Assembly: GCA_946478305.1 (NCBI GenBank)
Contig: CAMLBO010000004.1
Location: 1-64,000, forward strand
DNA from: an uncultured Enterobacterales bacterium
GTDB taxonomy: Bacteria; Pseudomonadota; Gammaproteobacteria; Enterobacterales; Enterobacteriaceae
DNA length: 64,000 bases
Direction of reading: 5' to 3'
The notes below the pieces were generated by a model. It saw nothing but the letters and a program-made list of their open reading frames with translations, had not been told where the DNA came from and ran no database searches. Positions 53,216 through 63,899 of the stretch are shown here, piece by piece; positions within the stretch are counted from its first letter, which is position 1; every line of letters begins with the position of its first letter. The position numbers and the translations under genes are program-made.

Positions 53216-54361
53216 TCAGGCCGCTGCCACTGGGTTTTGATGTTTGTCTGCCTTACGCAGCAGAACCACCAGATATATCAGTGCGACTACCGCGATCATC
53301 ACAAACAGCAGGCGGTCAGAATAACTCTGCATCAGCATTGCCGTCATCGTTGGCCCTGCCAGGCTACCGATGGTGTAACTCATCAACAACGCCTGATTCA
53401 TTGCCACCAGCTCGTCAGGGTTGACCTTCTCGCAGGCCCATGACATCGCAACCGGATAGAGCGTGAACCCCGCACAGCCCAGAATAAACAGCGTCGGTGC
53501 CATCGCATAACCACTGAGCATCGCGATGCTGCCCAAAATCACCACAAAAACCTGTACGCGTAAAACTATCAAACGCCCATAACGGTCAGCCAGTCGCCCT
53601 ACTGGCCATTGGCCGATGATCCCGGAGCTTACCAGCAGAGCCATCCAGTAACCTACATCGGCATCGCTCATTCCCTGATGATTCAAGAAAAGCGGCATCA
53701 GACCATAAAGTGACCCTAAGATAATACCGGAAATCACACAGCCATTGATACCCAGCCGCGCACTACGGCGCTTGAGCATCGGCCACACGCTCGTATGTGG
53801 CTGCTCGCTGTCCTGATTAGTGATATGAGTGAAAAGCAACGGCAGCATGGCGATCACTATTAGCGCGGTCACCCACGGCAGCACATTGAATAGTTCGGTA
53901 GAAACCATGCCGAGCAACAGCTGGCCGAAAACGGTTCCGATGTAATAGATGATCATGTAGGCCGCTAGCAACTGACCACGGTTTTTTACCGTTCCGCTGC
54001 GTAGTAATGCACTTTCAACCACCACCCAAATGAGTGCGCATCCCATACCCGCAACAAAACGCCAGCCAATCCAACTCCAGAAGGTCATGGACAGTGCCAG
54101 ACCGGCAGTGGCGACAGCAAAAACGAGGCACGAAAGGTAATAGCTGCGGTTAAATCCGATGCGTTTGATCAGCAGACCCGCGATCAGCGTACCCACCAGA
54201 TTCCCGGAGTAATAGGAAGAACTGACCAGCCCGACCTGCCAAGTCGGCAACATTTCATGGCTCAGCCAAAGGGGCACCAGCGTATTCAGAACAGCAATGG
54301 AAACTGTCAGTAAGAGGAGCCCACAGAGTAATAACATTACCGGGCGAGAATAGGCGGACAT
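53216..54361 (-). CDS. ycaD: YcaD, MFS transporter of unknown substrate
   Basis: A 381-residue inner-membrane protein with about 12 hydrophobic helices. The family blocks [60 protein letters not shown] and [14 protein letters not shown] match E. coli YcaD along the whole length. The substrate is unknown. It lies between pflA and the reductase operon as in E. coli, where ycaC intervenes; ycaC is missing here. Confidence 0.93.
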   Translation of the reverse strand: MSAYSRPVMLLLCGLLLLTVSIAVLNTLVPLWLSHEMLPTWQVGLVSSSYYSGNLVGTLIAGLLIKRIGFNRSYYLSCLVFAVATAGLALSMTFWSWIGWRFVAGMGCALIWVVVESALLRSGTVKNRGQLLAAYMIIYYIGTVFGQLLLGMVSTELFNVLPWVTALIVIAMLPLLFTHITNQDSEQPHTSVWPMLKRRSARLGINGCVISGIILGSLYGLMPLFLNHQGMSDADVGYWMALLVSSGIIGQWPVGRLADRYGRLIVLRVQVFVVILGSIAMLSGYAMAPTLFILGCAGFTLYPVAMSWACEKVNPDELVAMNQALLMSYTIGSLAGPTMTAMLMQSYSDRLLFVMIAVVALIYLVVLLRKADKHQNPVAAA

Positions 54362-54500
54362 AGGGAGTTGGCGACCACGAATGCGAAGAAATTGCGCGCA
54401 TCATGCCACCGGCGGATTAAAAGTCAATCAGCTGAAAACCGGCTTAAGCACGAACTGCAGGTCGATGATTCATTTCGCTCATCAAGGACGAGGGACGGTA

Positions 54501-55061
54501 TCAAACCTGCATTAGTGACAAATTAATATCGCCATGATAACAAACGAGTTTACATTTCCCACAACCGTTACAAAGCATATTATCCACGACAGGTTGATTC
54601 TGTTGATTAAAAAATATTGCCGTGCGCGGACACGTAATCTCGCACATCCTGCACAGGTCATCCATGCGTCCAAGACATTGGTCGGAAATAACCGGACGCA
54701 GGCCGGTATCCATGGGCTGCGTGAGGTTGAGCGCCCCGCGATGACAGATCTCAGTGCATTTACCGCAAAAATCACATTCGGCAAATTCGATATTCATCTG
54801 TGCTTTGCCGTTATCGAGTGCAATAACGCCTACCGGACAAGCGTCCCGACAGGCGCCACACCCATCGCAGGCCTGCATAAAAAGCGGTTCGGCAACAGCC
54901 TGCGGTGGCCGGGCCACCTGCCGGTGTAAGGAGTCCTCCTCAAGGCTGATTTGTATTGCACGCTGTCCTGGCGCAAATAAGCCACGGAAAAGCCCGCGCC
55001 GGCTGACCGTGCGTGAACTCATCCATACACGATAATAGCCAGAATCGCGAGAGTCACTCAT
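54501..55061 (-). CDS. NapF-like four-cluster ferredoxin, last gene of the reductase operon
   Basis: A 186-residue cytosolic polyferredoxin with four 4Fe-4S motifs: CDGCGACRDACP, CDFCGKCTEICH, a third in the NapF-specific pattern CLGRMDDLCRMCEITCP, and CNGCGKCKLVC. A SRRGLFRG motif near the N-terminus is also found in NapF, where it does not lead to export. The ATG overlaps the dmsD stop (TAATGA), fixing this start. NapF helps mature the molybdoenzyme NapA; placement behind dmsD suggests an equivalent role for the DmsA or YnfF-like subunit. No nap genes lie in the window. An alternative start at residue 14 is possible. Confidence 0.85.
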   Translation of the reverse strand: MSDSRDSGYYRVWMSSRTVSRRGLFRGLFAPGQRAIQISLEEDSLHRQVARPPQAVAEPLFMQACDGCGACRDACPVGVIALDNGKAQMNIEFAECDFCGKCTEICHRGALNLTQPMDTGLRPVISDQCLGRMDDLCRMCEITCPRTAIFFNQQNQPVVDNMLCNGCGKCKLVCYHGDINLSLMQV

Positions 55062-55669
55062 TAGCGATATAACTCATGTACAACAGCGGCCAGTGAGCAC
55101 TCGTCTTTCCAACCAGCCAGCGTGGTTTGCGTTAATTGAGCAATTCCCTGATAAAAGGGATGTACTGCGCCCTGCTCCAGCAGGGTCAAATAACGGAAAG
55201 CCCAGGGGAAAAAATGCGTCGCCAAAAATTCTTCCAGCAACGCAGGGGAATTTTCGGCGAGCCATGCTGACATCATCAGCATCAAGCCAATGTGATCTTC
55301 TGGCTCGGCATGGACTTGATGAGTCTCAATACCGTGCAGACGCATCCATTTGCGTAAGTTCAGGGTTGAATCGCCAAACAGTACGCTTTCCCTATCCAGA
55401 TAAACCGATCCCCATGGAGGTGCCGGCAGCGCATAGGGTCCAACAAACAGACGCTGGAAGGCCTCTTCTTGTGTCTCGCTATCTTGTGTACTTTTGCCTA
55501 ACAGCGCAGCGATAGGTTGTAAATGTTCTGACTCACCATAAGGCCAGTCCTGCTCCCACTGCCCGCTTTGTAACCATTGAATGAGCGACTGCACCTGCTC
55601 TGAATGGGGGGGGGAATATAAGAGCGAACCTAAGATTTTGCCGGTAGCGGCGATGGTTTCTGCTGACAT
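55061..55669 (-). CDS. dmsD: Tat proofreading chaperone DmsD
   Basis: DmsD is a TorD-family chaperone that binds the twin-arginine leader of DmsA/YnfE-type subunits until cofactor insertion is complete. The start at 55669 (MSAETIAATGKILGSL) gives 202 residues, close to E. coli (204). The open frame could begin at 55708, but that ATG lies in the loop of an intergenic hairpin (55690-55713). Signature blocks are AFQRLFVGPYALPAPPWGSVYLDRE, split here as FQRLFVGP and PPWGSVYLD, then FGDST, EPEDHIG and HPFYQG. In E. coli dmsD follows ynfEFGH, not dmsABC. Confidence 0.93.
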   Translation of the reverse strand: MSAETIAATGKILGSLLYSPPHSEQVQSLIQWLQSGQWEQDWPYGESEHLQPIAALLGKSTQDSETQEEAFQRLFVGPYALPAPPWGSVYLDRESVLFGDSTLNLRKWMRLHGIETHQVHAEPEDHIGLMLMMSAWLAENSPALLEEFLATHFFPWAFRYLTLLEQGAVHPFYQGIAQLTQTTLAGWKDECSLAAVVHELYR

Positions 55670-55689
55670 AAATAACTCATGTTGAGAAC

Positions 55690-55713
55690 GCGCATTGCCA
55701 TTAAGCAATGCGC
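55690..55713. repeat. Inverted repeat between dmsC and dmsD
   Basis: GCGCATTGC and GCAATGCGC form a 9-bp perfect stem with a six-base loop between the dmsC stop and the dmsD start. It lacks a T-run and may protect or adjust expression of the distal dmsD-napF-like segment. Confidence 0.7.
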
Positions 55714-55726
55714 GGAAAGAAAAAGA

Positions 55727-56584
55727 TTAACTGCCGATAGCCATGCCCACGGTCATATGCAGACCATAGAAAATAGCACGACCAATCAATTCGCCGGCGA
55801 ACACCAGCACAAAGCCCAATGTCAGCGATGCCAGTGCAGGACGGTTACGCAGGATCAGCGGGCAAATCCAGCATCCAAGTCCCAGAATAACCAGCACCAG
55901 TCGCCATACGGACAGAGCGCCATATTGCGAAACTAGAGCGGAAGCGGCCTGGACAGAACTGTTGATGGCCGCAAGACCAGCACTCTGCGTCACCACGGAG
56001 GCCACGCTGACCACCAGTGCAACCCCGCTAATTATCGGCAACAGACGCAGTGCGCAGCCCTGGATATTAGACACACGCAACAGCAATGCCCCGAGTAGCG
56101 GACCGCCAATCAACACTGTCAGACAAAAATTCAAGGTGGTATAGCTGTTATCCCAGGTAGGTACGGTATCGATTTCATACACGCGACACATGGCATAAAC
56201 CAAGCCCACACCCGCCACCATAGTAACAATCAGCCAGACTTTACCCAGCGCCTGCGGCATTTTGTTCAGCACAGCCAGCAGCCAATAAATGCCACCCAGC
56301 GCAAAGAACAGGGAACCGCTGCCGATTTCATTGCTCAGTGGCGAAGCACCCAGTCGGTTCAGCGAGTTAAATGCCCGGAGCGGAGAACCCAGATGCAACA
56401 CCGAGGCGATAAACGCAATCGCCATCAGTACCCACAGGAAAAACATCGACAGATGAATACGTCGCGTCTCTTCCTGGCTGCGTTTTCCGAGCAACGCCAG
56501 CGCTAAAACGATAAAACCACCCACTACGCACTGCCCAAGAACGGTAAAGACCATTAAAGGCCATTCATGCCATCCGTTTCCCAT
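55727..56584 (-). CDS. dmsC: DMSO reductase membrane anchor subunit DmsC
   Basis: DmsC anchors the DmsAB dimer to the inner membrane and oxidises menaquinol. The 285-residue product has eight hydrophobic segments and family blocks MGNGWHEWPLMVFTVLGQ, HLGSPLRAFNSLNRLGAS, LSNEIGSGS and FYGLHMTVGMA. In the regions I compared by eye it resembles E. coli DmsC (GGFIVLALALL, RLLPIISGVALVVS) more than YnfH. It starts one base from the end of dmsB, so coupled translation is expected. Confidence 0.95.
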   Translation of the reverse strand: MGNGWHEWPLMVFTVLGQCVVGGFIVLALALLGKRSQEETRRIHLSMFFLWVLMAIAFIASVLHLGSPLRAFNSLNRLGASPLSNEIGSGSLFFALGGIYWLLAVLNKMPQALGKVWLIVTMVAGVGLVYAMCRVYEIDTVPTWDNSYTTLNFCLTVLIGGPLLGALLLRVSNIQGCALRLLPIISGVALVVSVASVVTQSAGLAAINSSVQAASALVSQYGALSVWRLVLVILGLGCWICPLILRNRPALASLTLGFVLVFAGELIGRAIFYGLHMTVGMAIGS

Positions 56585-56585
56585 C

Positions 56586-57203
56586 TCAAACCTCCTTCGG
56601 GTTAGCCAGATATCCAGTGGTATCGCCTACTGGACGGCAATTCGCATTGGGTTTAATGACAATATTCGGTTTAGTGAACTGCGCGCCGGGCAGCGGCGCG
56701 ACCTGTGCCAGCGTGCCATATTTCGCACGCAGCTCTTCGATCGGTGCCATGTCCAGCGCACGCAGCGGGCAAGACTCCACGCAAATAGGTTTCTTGCCAT
56801 CCGCGACGCGTTCATAGCAGCCGTCGCACTTGGTCATGTGGCCTTTCGCCGCGTTATATTGCGGTGCACCGTACGGACATGCCATGTGACAATAACGACA
56901 GCCGATGCAGATATCTTCGTTAACCACCACAAAGCCATCATCACGTTTGTGCATTGCGCCGCTCGGACAGACTTTGGTACAAGCCGGATCTTCACAGTGG
57001 TTACAGGCAATCGAAAGATAGTAAGCAAAAACATTCTGATGCCAACCGTCGCCATCCTGTTGCCAGTCCCCTCCGGCGTATTCGTAAATACGTCGAAAGC
57101 TCACATCTGGCGTCAAATTTTTGAAATCTTTGCACGCCAGTTCACAGGTCTTACAACCGGTGCAACGGCTCGAATCAATATAAAAACCATATTGGGTTGT
57201 CAT
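56586..57203 (-). CDS. dmsB: DMSO reductase iron-sulfur subunit DmsB
   Basis: DmsB carries four 4Fe-4S clusters and passes electrons from DmsC to DmsA. The 205-residue product equals the E. coli length. Cluster motifs are CTGCKTCELACK, CNHCEDPACTKVCP, CIGCRYCHMACPYG and CDGCYERVADGKKPICVESCP. The third cluster keeps Cys as the second ligand (CRYC), as in DmsB. It lies 12 bp after dmsA. Confidence 0.97.
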   Translation of the reverse strand: MTTQYGFYIDSSRCTGCKTCELACKDFKNLTPDVSFRRIYEYAGGDWQQDGDGWHQNVFAYYLSIACNHCEDPACTKVCPSGAMHKRDDGFVVVNEDICIGCRYCHMACPYGAPQYNAAKGHMTKCDGCYERVADGKKPICVESCPLRALDMAPIEELRAKYGTLAQVAPLPGAQFTKPNIVIKPNANCRPVGDTTGYLANPKEV

Positions 57204-57214
57204 GTGTTATTCCT

Positions 57215-59662
57215 TTAAACCTTCGCCACTTGCACAAGGTTGGTATGAGAAGGATTACCTTTCGCCAGGGGTGAAGGCCGTTGAGAAGTCAGTACATTAA
57301 TGCTGCCGGCACGGTCAATTTTATTGCTGTCGGGCGAATACCAGGCGCCTTCACCAAGTGCCACGACACCAGGCATCATGCGCGGTGTCACTTTGGCGGC
57401 GATATGGACTTCTCCACGATCGTTGAATATGCGGATCATGTCGCCATTGGTAATCCCCCGAGCGTTGGCATCCAGTGGGTTAATCCACATTTCCTGACGA
57501 CACGCAGCCTTAAGAACATCGACGTTGCCATAGGTGGAGTGAGTTCGGGCCTTATAGTGGAAACCTGTCAGCTGCAATGGGTATTTGCTGGCCAGCGGAT
57601 CGTCGTAATTCTCAAAACCTGCGGCGTAAATCGGCAACGGGTCGATCACATCCTCTTTTTCCAACTGCCATTTGGCAGCAATATCGGCCAGCTCAGCAGA
57701 GTAGATTTCTATTTTGCCAGATGCTGTTTTCAACGGGTTGGCATGGGGATCCTGACGGAAAGCTTTGTAGGCAACATGGTGTCCTTGCGGATCTCGCTGC
57801 TTGAAAATCCCCTGCTGGCGGAAGGTATCGAAGTCAGGCAGTGCGGGGATCGCCTGCATAGATTGCTGATACAGATGGCGCATCCACTCTTCCTGAGTGC
57901 GCCCTTCGGTGAATTTCTGCTCCACGCCCATGCGTTTCGCCAGTTCGCTGGTCATCTCATAGATGTTTTTGCACTCAAAACGCGGTTTGATGACCTGATC
58001 GGCAAAAATAACGTAAGACATGTTGCCCGCCGACGCATCCAGACAGAAGTCCATCTGCTCAGAAGCGGTACAGTCAGGCAGGACGATATCGGCATATTTC
58101 GCTGAAGAGGTCATGTGGTTGTCGATCACCACAATCATCTCGCACTGTTTGTCATCCTGAAGAATATCGTGAGTACGATTGATATCTGAATGCTGATTAA
58201 TCAGGCAGTTACCGGCATAGTTCCAGATGAATTTGATAGGAACATCCAGTTTCTCTTTTCCCCTGACGCCATCTCGCGTGGCGGTCATTTCCGTGGCGCG
58301 GACAATCGCGTCAGTCCACATAAACATGGAAATGCTGGTCTGAACCGGGTTCTCAAAGGTCGGCATGCGCACAAACGGCAGGCTATAGGAACCTTCACGT
58401 GCGCCCGAATTACCGCCGTTAATCCCAACGTTGCCGGTCAAAATCGCCAGCATGGCAATGGCACGGGTAGCAATTTCCCCGTTGGCATGGCGCTGTGGCC
58501 CCCAGCCCTGTGAAATATAGGCCGGTTTTGCCTGACCGATTTCCCTTCCAAGCCTGACGATTTTGTCAGCGGCAATCCCGGTAATTTTTGACGCCCACTG
58601 TGGTGTTTTGGCAATTCCATCGGGACCGGTACCAAGAATGTAAGCCTTATAATGACCATTTTCAGGCGCACCGGCGGGCATTGTTTTCTCGTCATAACCA
58701 ACGCAGTATTTATCGAGGAACGGTTGATCTACCAGGTCTTCAGTGATCATCACGTATGCCAATGCAGCAGCCAGTGCCGCGTCAGTCCCTGGGCGGATCG
58801 GCAACCATTCATCTTCACGACCAGCCCCTGTATCGGTATAACGCGGGTCGATAATGATCATGCGCGCATTGGATTTCTGTCGCGCCTGTTCGACGTAATA
58901 GGCCACGCCGCCACCGCTCATCCGTGTTTCACCGGGGTTGTTGCCAAACAGTACTACCAGCTTACTGTTCTCGATATCCGACGGGCTGTTGCCGTCGGCC
59001 CAGCCGCCATAGGTGTAATTCAACCCTTCGGCGATCTGCGCTGAACTGTAATCCCCGTAATGATTGAGGTAACCTCCGCAGCAGTTCATCAGGCGCGCAA
59101 TCAGGGTGGAACCCGGTGGCCATGAACGGGTCATGGTCCCGCCTAACGTTCCGGTGCCGTAATTCAGGTAGATGGCTTCGTTACCATATTTACTGATGAT
59201 CTCTTTCATGCTGCTGGCAAGAGTGTCGAAAGCCTCTTCCCAGCTGATACGTTTGAATTTACCCTCGCCGCGGGCACCAACGCGTTTCATCGGGTATTTC
59301 AGACGGTCAGGATTATAGACACGGCGGCGCATAGAACGGCCACGCAGGCAGGCACGGACCTGATGCAAACCTTCATAGTCATCATCACCGGTATTGTCGG
59401 TTTCGACATACTGAATCTCACCGTCTGCGACATGCATTCTCAGCGGGCAGCGGCTGCCGCAGTTAACGGTGCAGGCGCTCCAGATCACTTTCTCGTTAGC
59501 CGGTTTACTGGCTGATACCGTTTCTGTCGCCAGTGCATGACGAAAAGGCAGAGATATCCCCCCCGCTGCTGCTGCCAGCCCCACCAGAGCGGAGCTTTTC
59601 ATCAGCGTGCGACGGCTGATCCCCTCTCCTGATGCTGATTTCCCTTGCTTCTTAATCGACAT
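57215..59662 (-). CDS. dmsA: DMSO reductase catalytic subunit DmsA
   Basis: DmsA is the molybdo-bis(MGD) subunit reducing DMSO and related S- and N-oxides at the periplasmic face. The start at 59662 (MSIKKQGKS) lies seven bases after GGAG and gives 815 residues, against 814 in E. coli. A Tat leader (ISRRTLMKSS) ends near HALA. The N-terminal FeS motif is CTVNCGSRCPL with RACLRG later, and the Mo-ligand Ser region is HYGDYSSAQ. Most of the sequence follows E. coli DmsA rather than YnfE/F. It is the second catalytic gene of the operon, 96 bp after the YnfF-like gene. Confidence 0.96.
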   Translation of the reverse strand: MSIKKQGKSASGEGISRRTLMKSSALVGLAAAAGGISLPFRHALATETVSASKPANEKVIWSACTVNCGSRCPLRMHVADGEIQYVETDNTGDDDYEGLHQVRACLRGRSMRRRVYNPDRLKYPMKRVGARGEGKFKRISWEEAFDTLASSMKEIISKYGNEAIYLNYGTGTLGGTMTRSWPPGSTLIARLMNCCGGYLNHYGDYSSAQIAEGLNYTYGGWADGNSPSDIENSKLVVLFGNNPGETRMSGGGVAYYVEQARQKSNARMIIIDPRYTDTGAGREDEWLPIRPGTDAALAAALAYVMITEDLVDQPFLDKYCVGYDEKTMPAGAPENGHYKAYILGTGPDGIAKTPQWASKITGIAADKIVRLGREIGQAKPAYISQGWGPQRHANGEIATRAIAMLAILTGNVGINGGNSGAREGSYSLPFVRMPTFENPVQTSISMFMWTDAIVRATEMTATRDGVRGKEKLDVPIKFIWNYAGNCLINQHSDINRTHDILQDDKQCEMIVVIDNHMTSSAKYADIVLPDCTASEQMDFCLDASAGNMSYVIFADQVIKPRFECKNIYEMTSELAKRMGVEQKFTEGRTQEEWMRHLYQQSMQAIPALPDFDTFRQQGIFKQRDPQGHHVAYKAFRQDPHANPLKTASGKIEIYSAELADIAAKWQLEKEDVIDPLPIYAAGFENYDDPLASKYPLQLTGFHYKARTHSTYGNVDVLKAACRQEMWINPLDANARGITNGDMIRIFNDRGEVHIAAKVTPRMMPGVVALGEGAWYSPDSNKIDRAGSINVLTSQRPSPLAKGNPSHTNLVQVAKV

Positions 59663-59758
59663 TCTCATGCTCCTCAATATCCCCTCAGAAAAACGGTGCA
59701 GGGGTAAAAATAAACGGCTACTTTTGCGGGAAGCGGATCTTTGCGTCCGCCGCCTCAC

Positions 59759-62212
59759 CTAGACTTTTTCGATTTGAATCAAATTAGTATGTTGTGGATT
59801 CCCTTTCGCCAGCGGTGAGGCGCGTTGGGTGGTCAGTGTATTCATGCAGGCACCGTGGTCGATGCGGTCACCGTTCATATTGGCCTGATGCCAGGCTCCC
59901 TGCCCCATGGCGACGACGCCCGGCATGATACGCGGCGTGACTTTGGCCGCCACGCGCACTTCACCCCGACCGTTGAACACTTTCACTTTGTCACCGTTGG
60001 CAATACCCCGGCTCTGGGCATCCAGCGGATTGATCCACACTTCCTGACGGCAGGCCGCCTGTAAAATGTCGATGTTGCCGTAGGTAGAGTGGGTGCGGGC
60101 TTTGTAGTGGAAACCAAACATCTGCAACGGATACTGGCTGCGCAGAGGATCATCCCAGCCTTCGAACGTTGAGGCGTAAACGGGCAGCGGGCTGATGGTT
60201 TCGTCTTTCTCAAGCTCCCATTGCGCGGCGATCTCAGCCAATGCCGTGGAGTAAATTTCGATTTTTCCGGACGGGGTTTTTAGCGGATTGGCCTGCGGGT
60301 CCTGGCGGAATTTTTTATAGGCCACGAAATGGCCGTTGGGGTCTTTACGTTTATAGATGCCCATCTGGCGCAGCGCTTCATACGCAGGAAGCGTCGGGTC
60401 TTTCACCAGCATTTTGGCGTACAAGTACTGTAACCATTCCCGCTGGGTGCGGTTTTCGGTGAATTTCTGATAAACATCAGGGCCGAGACGACGGGCGACT
60501 TCGCTCATCATTTCATAAATGCCTTTACGCTCAAACTTAGCGGTGGTGGCGGGCTGAATGAAAATCAGGTACCCCATATTCCCGGCGTAATCGTTGGGGA
60601 TAATATCTTCCTGCTCGGTCGTCATCAGGTCAGGCAGCAGGATGTCGGCGTATTTCGCCGAGGCAGTCATGAAGTTTTCCAGCACCACGATCATCTCGCA
60701 ATGCGAATCGTCCTGCAGGATGTCATGCGTTCTATTGATGTCAGAATGCTGGTTGGTGATGGTGTTACCGGCGTAATTCCAGATGAACTTAATGGGCACA
60801 TCCAGCTTGTCTTTACCGCGCACGCCGTCCTTTTTAGCGGTCATTTCAGGGCCACGAACGATAGCGTCGGTCCAGCTGAAACAGGAGATCTGCGTGTCGA
60901 CCGGATTAGTAAGCACCGGCATGCGTTCGATGGTGATGGTGTAAGTCGACTCCCGCGCACCGCTATTTCCGCCATTAATACCCACATTCCCGGTGAGAAT
61001 GGGCAGCATGGCTATCGCCCGTGACGTCAGCTCACCGTTGGCCTGACGCTGAGGGCCCCATCCCTGTGAAATATAGGCAGGTTTTGCCTGACCTATTTCA
61101 CGCGCCAGCTTAATGATGCGATCAACCGGAATGCCAGTGATATGCGAAGCCCACTGCGGCGTTTTGGCGGTGCCATCATCACCCTGCCCGAGGATGTAGG
61201 CTTTGTAATGCCCGTTGGCCGGTGCTCCAGGTGGCTGCGTTTTTTCGTCATAGCCGATGCAGTACGTATCAAGGAAGGGCTGGTCGACCAGATTCTCGGT
61301 AATTAATACGTTCGCGAGACCGGCGACCAGCGCAGCATCAGTACCGGGCCGAATAGGGATCCACTCATCTTCACGCCCGGCGGCCGTGTCGGTATAGCGT
61401 GGGTCAATCACGATCATACGTGCGTTAGAGCGTTCACGAGCCTGCTCAAGGTAATAGGTTATCCCGCCGCCGCTCATGCGGGTTTCTGCCGGGTTATTAC
61501 CAAACAGGACGACCAGTTTACTGTTTTCGATATCCGAGGTGCTGTTACCGTCATTGCCGCCGTAGGTATAAGGCATGGCGCAGCTAATTTGGGCAGTGCT
61601 GTAGGTTCCGTAATGGCTAAGGAATCCGCCATAACAGTTCATCAGACGGGCAACCAGTGAGGCGTAAGGAGAGGAACGGGTAATATTGCCGCCTACTACG
61701 CCCGAGGTGTAATTGATATACACCGCTTCGTTGCCATATTTCGCGACGATGCGTTTAAGGTTATTGGCAATCTCGTCGAAAGCCTCTTCCCAGCTGATGC
61801 GCTTGAATTTGCCTTCGCCGCGTTTACCCACCCGTTTCATCGGATAGTTAAGACGTTCAGGGTGATTCATACGACGGCGGATCGAACGCCCGCGCAGGCA
61901 TGCGCGCACCTGATGATCGCCGTATTCGTCATGGCCCGTGTTGTCGGTTTCAACCCAGTAAACTTCGTTATCACGAACATGCAAACGCAGCGCGCAGCGG
62001 CTGCCACAGTTTACCGAACAGGCTCCCCAGACCACGCTGTCTTCTGGGCTTTTGGGCGATGGTGTCACTACGTCTGCGAGGGCTTTGCGGCTAAAAGGCA
62101 AAGATACGCCACCTGCGGCAATAGCCAAGCCTGCCAGCGTAGAAGTTTTCATCAACGTCCGCCGACTGATGCCACTATTTACTACGGCCGTTTTTGGTGT
62201 GTTTTCCGACAT
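59759..62212 (-). CDS. YnfE/YnfF-like molybdoreductase catalytic subunit (Tat-exported)
   Basis: An 817-residue DmsA paralogue. The leader has ISRRTLMKTS and ends near KALA. The FeS motif is CSVNCGSRCAL, and diagnostic segments such as VVWGACSVNCGSRCALRLHV, VYINYTSG, AQISCAMPYTYG, IIPNDYAGNMGYLIF and LPVYASTFEGWDDP follow E. coli YnfE/YnfF, proteins linked to selenate reduction, rather than DmsA. The start at 62212 (MSENTPK) has GGAGG four bases upstream; the ATG nine codons earlier has none. It leads the operon behind an FNR promoter. Only one B/C pair follows, so it probably shares DmsBC with DmsA. Confidence 0.92.
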   Translation of the reverse strand: MSENTPKTAVVNSGISRRTLMKTSTLAGLAIAAGGVSLPFSRKALADVVTPSPKSPEDSVVWGACSVNCGSRCALRLHVRDNEVYWVETDNTGHDEYGDHQVRACLRGRSIRRRMNHPERLNYPMKRVGKRGEGKFKRISWEEAFDEIANNLKRIVAKYGNEAVYINYTSGVVGGNITRSSPYASLVARLMNCYGGFLSHYGTYSTAQISCAMPYTYGGNDGNSTSDIENSKLVVLFGNNPAETRMSGGGITYYLEQARERSNARMIVIDPRYTDTAAGREDEWIPIRPGTDAALVAGLANVLITENLVDQPFLDTYCIGYDEKTQPPGAPANGHYKAYILGQGDDGTAKTPQWASHITGIPVDRIIKLAREIGQAKPAYISQGWGPQRQANGELTSRAIAMLPILTGNVGINGGNSGARESTYTITIERMPVLTNPVDTQISCFSWTDAIVRGPEMTAKKDGVRGKDKLDVPIKFIWNYAGNTITNQHSDINRTHDILQDDSHCEMIVVLENFMTASAKYADILLPDLMTTEQEDIIPNDYAGNMGYLIFIQPATTAKFERKGIYEMMSEVARRLGPDVYQKFTENRTQREWLQYLYAKMLVKDPTLPAYEALRQMGIYKRKDPNGHFVAYKKFRQDPQANPLKTPSGKIEIYSTALAEIAAQWELEKDETISPLPVYASTFEGWDDPLRSQYPLQMFGFHYKARTHSTYGNIDILQAACRQEVWINPLDAQSRGIANGDKVKVFNGRGEVRVAAKVTPRIMPGVVAMGQGAWHQANMNGDRIDHGACMNTLTTQRASPLAKGNPQHTNLIQIEKV

Positions 62213-62336
62213 TTTCCCTCCGCTAAGTTGCTCCGCCATATCGCACCGGCAACGACACCGATACCTGTAAATCTTGACGAAGAGTTGAGCGGGCCGGGAC
62301 AGCGCGTGAATTGGAGTATGTAGTTACCCACTCAGA

Positions 62337-62385
62337 GTGCATGGATATTACTCATCAAGGGGTAGGAAACTTTGTTTGCTATCAA
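62337..62385 (-). promoter_or_regulatory. FNR-dependent promoter of the reductase operon
   Basis: On the minus strand TTGAT-AGCA-AACAA (62385-62372) matches 9 of 10 FNR consensus bases and closely resembles the E. coli dmsA box. TAATAT (62350-62345) is a good -10. The start predicted near 62337 puts the box centre at -41.5, as expected for class II anaerobic activation. The leader to the ATG is ~125 nt. Confidence 0.8.
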
Positions 62386-62449
62386 AAAAGGGGGGATTGA
62401 GGGCGACGAATCAGACGTTTCGTCGTACTAAGCACTATTTCACACATAA

Positions 62450-62473
62450 AAAAAGCGCCCGCAGGCGCTTTTT
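62450..62473 (-). terminator. serS terminator
   Basis: AAAAAGCGCC pairs with GGCGCTTTTT around CGCA, 10 bp, with a T-run on the minus strand. It lies ~28 bp after the serS stop and insulates the dms promoter. Confidence 0.9.
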
Positions 62474-62500
62474 CGTTATATTATAAAATATATAACGGCG

Positions 62501-63859
<1,359 letters not shown>

Positions 63860-63899
63860 TCAAAGAGTTATCAGAAGTAACCTTACCGCAAGAGCAAAA

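Noticed and set aside
57281..58105. 274-codon plus-strand ORF antisense to dmsA
   Set aside because: Mirror of a conserved, high-GC third-position gene; no start signals and no domain. The same applies to long antisense frames over pyrD, ssuD, mukB, rpsA and the YnfF-like gene.
59662..62212. Recent tandem duplication of dmsA
   Set aside because: The two catalytic genes are clearly diverged (YnfE/F type versus DmsA type), so this is an old paralogue pair and not an assembly repeat.
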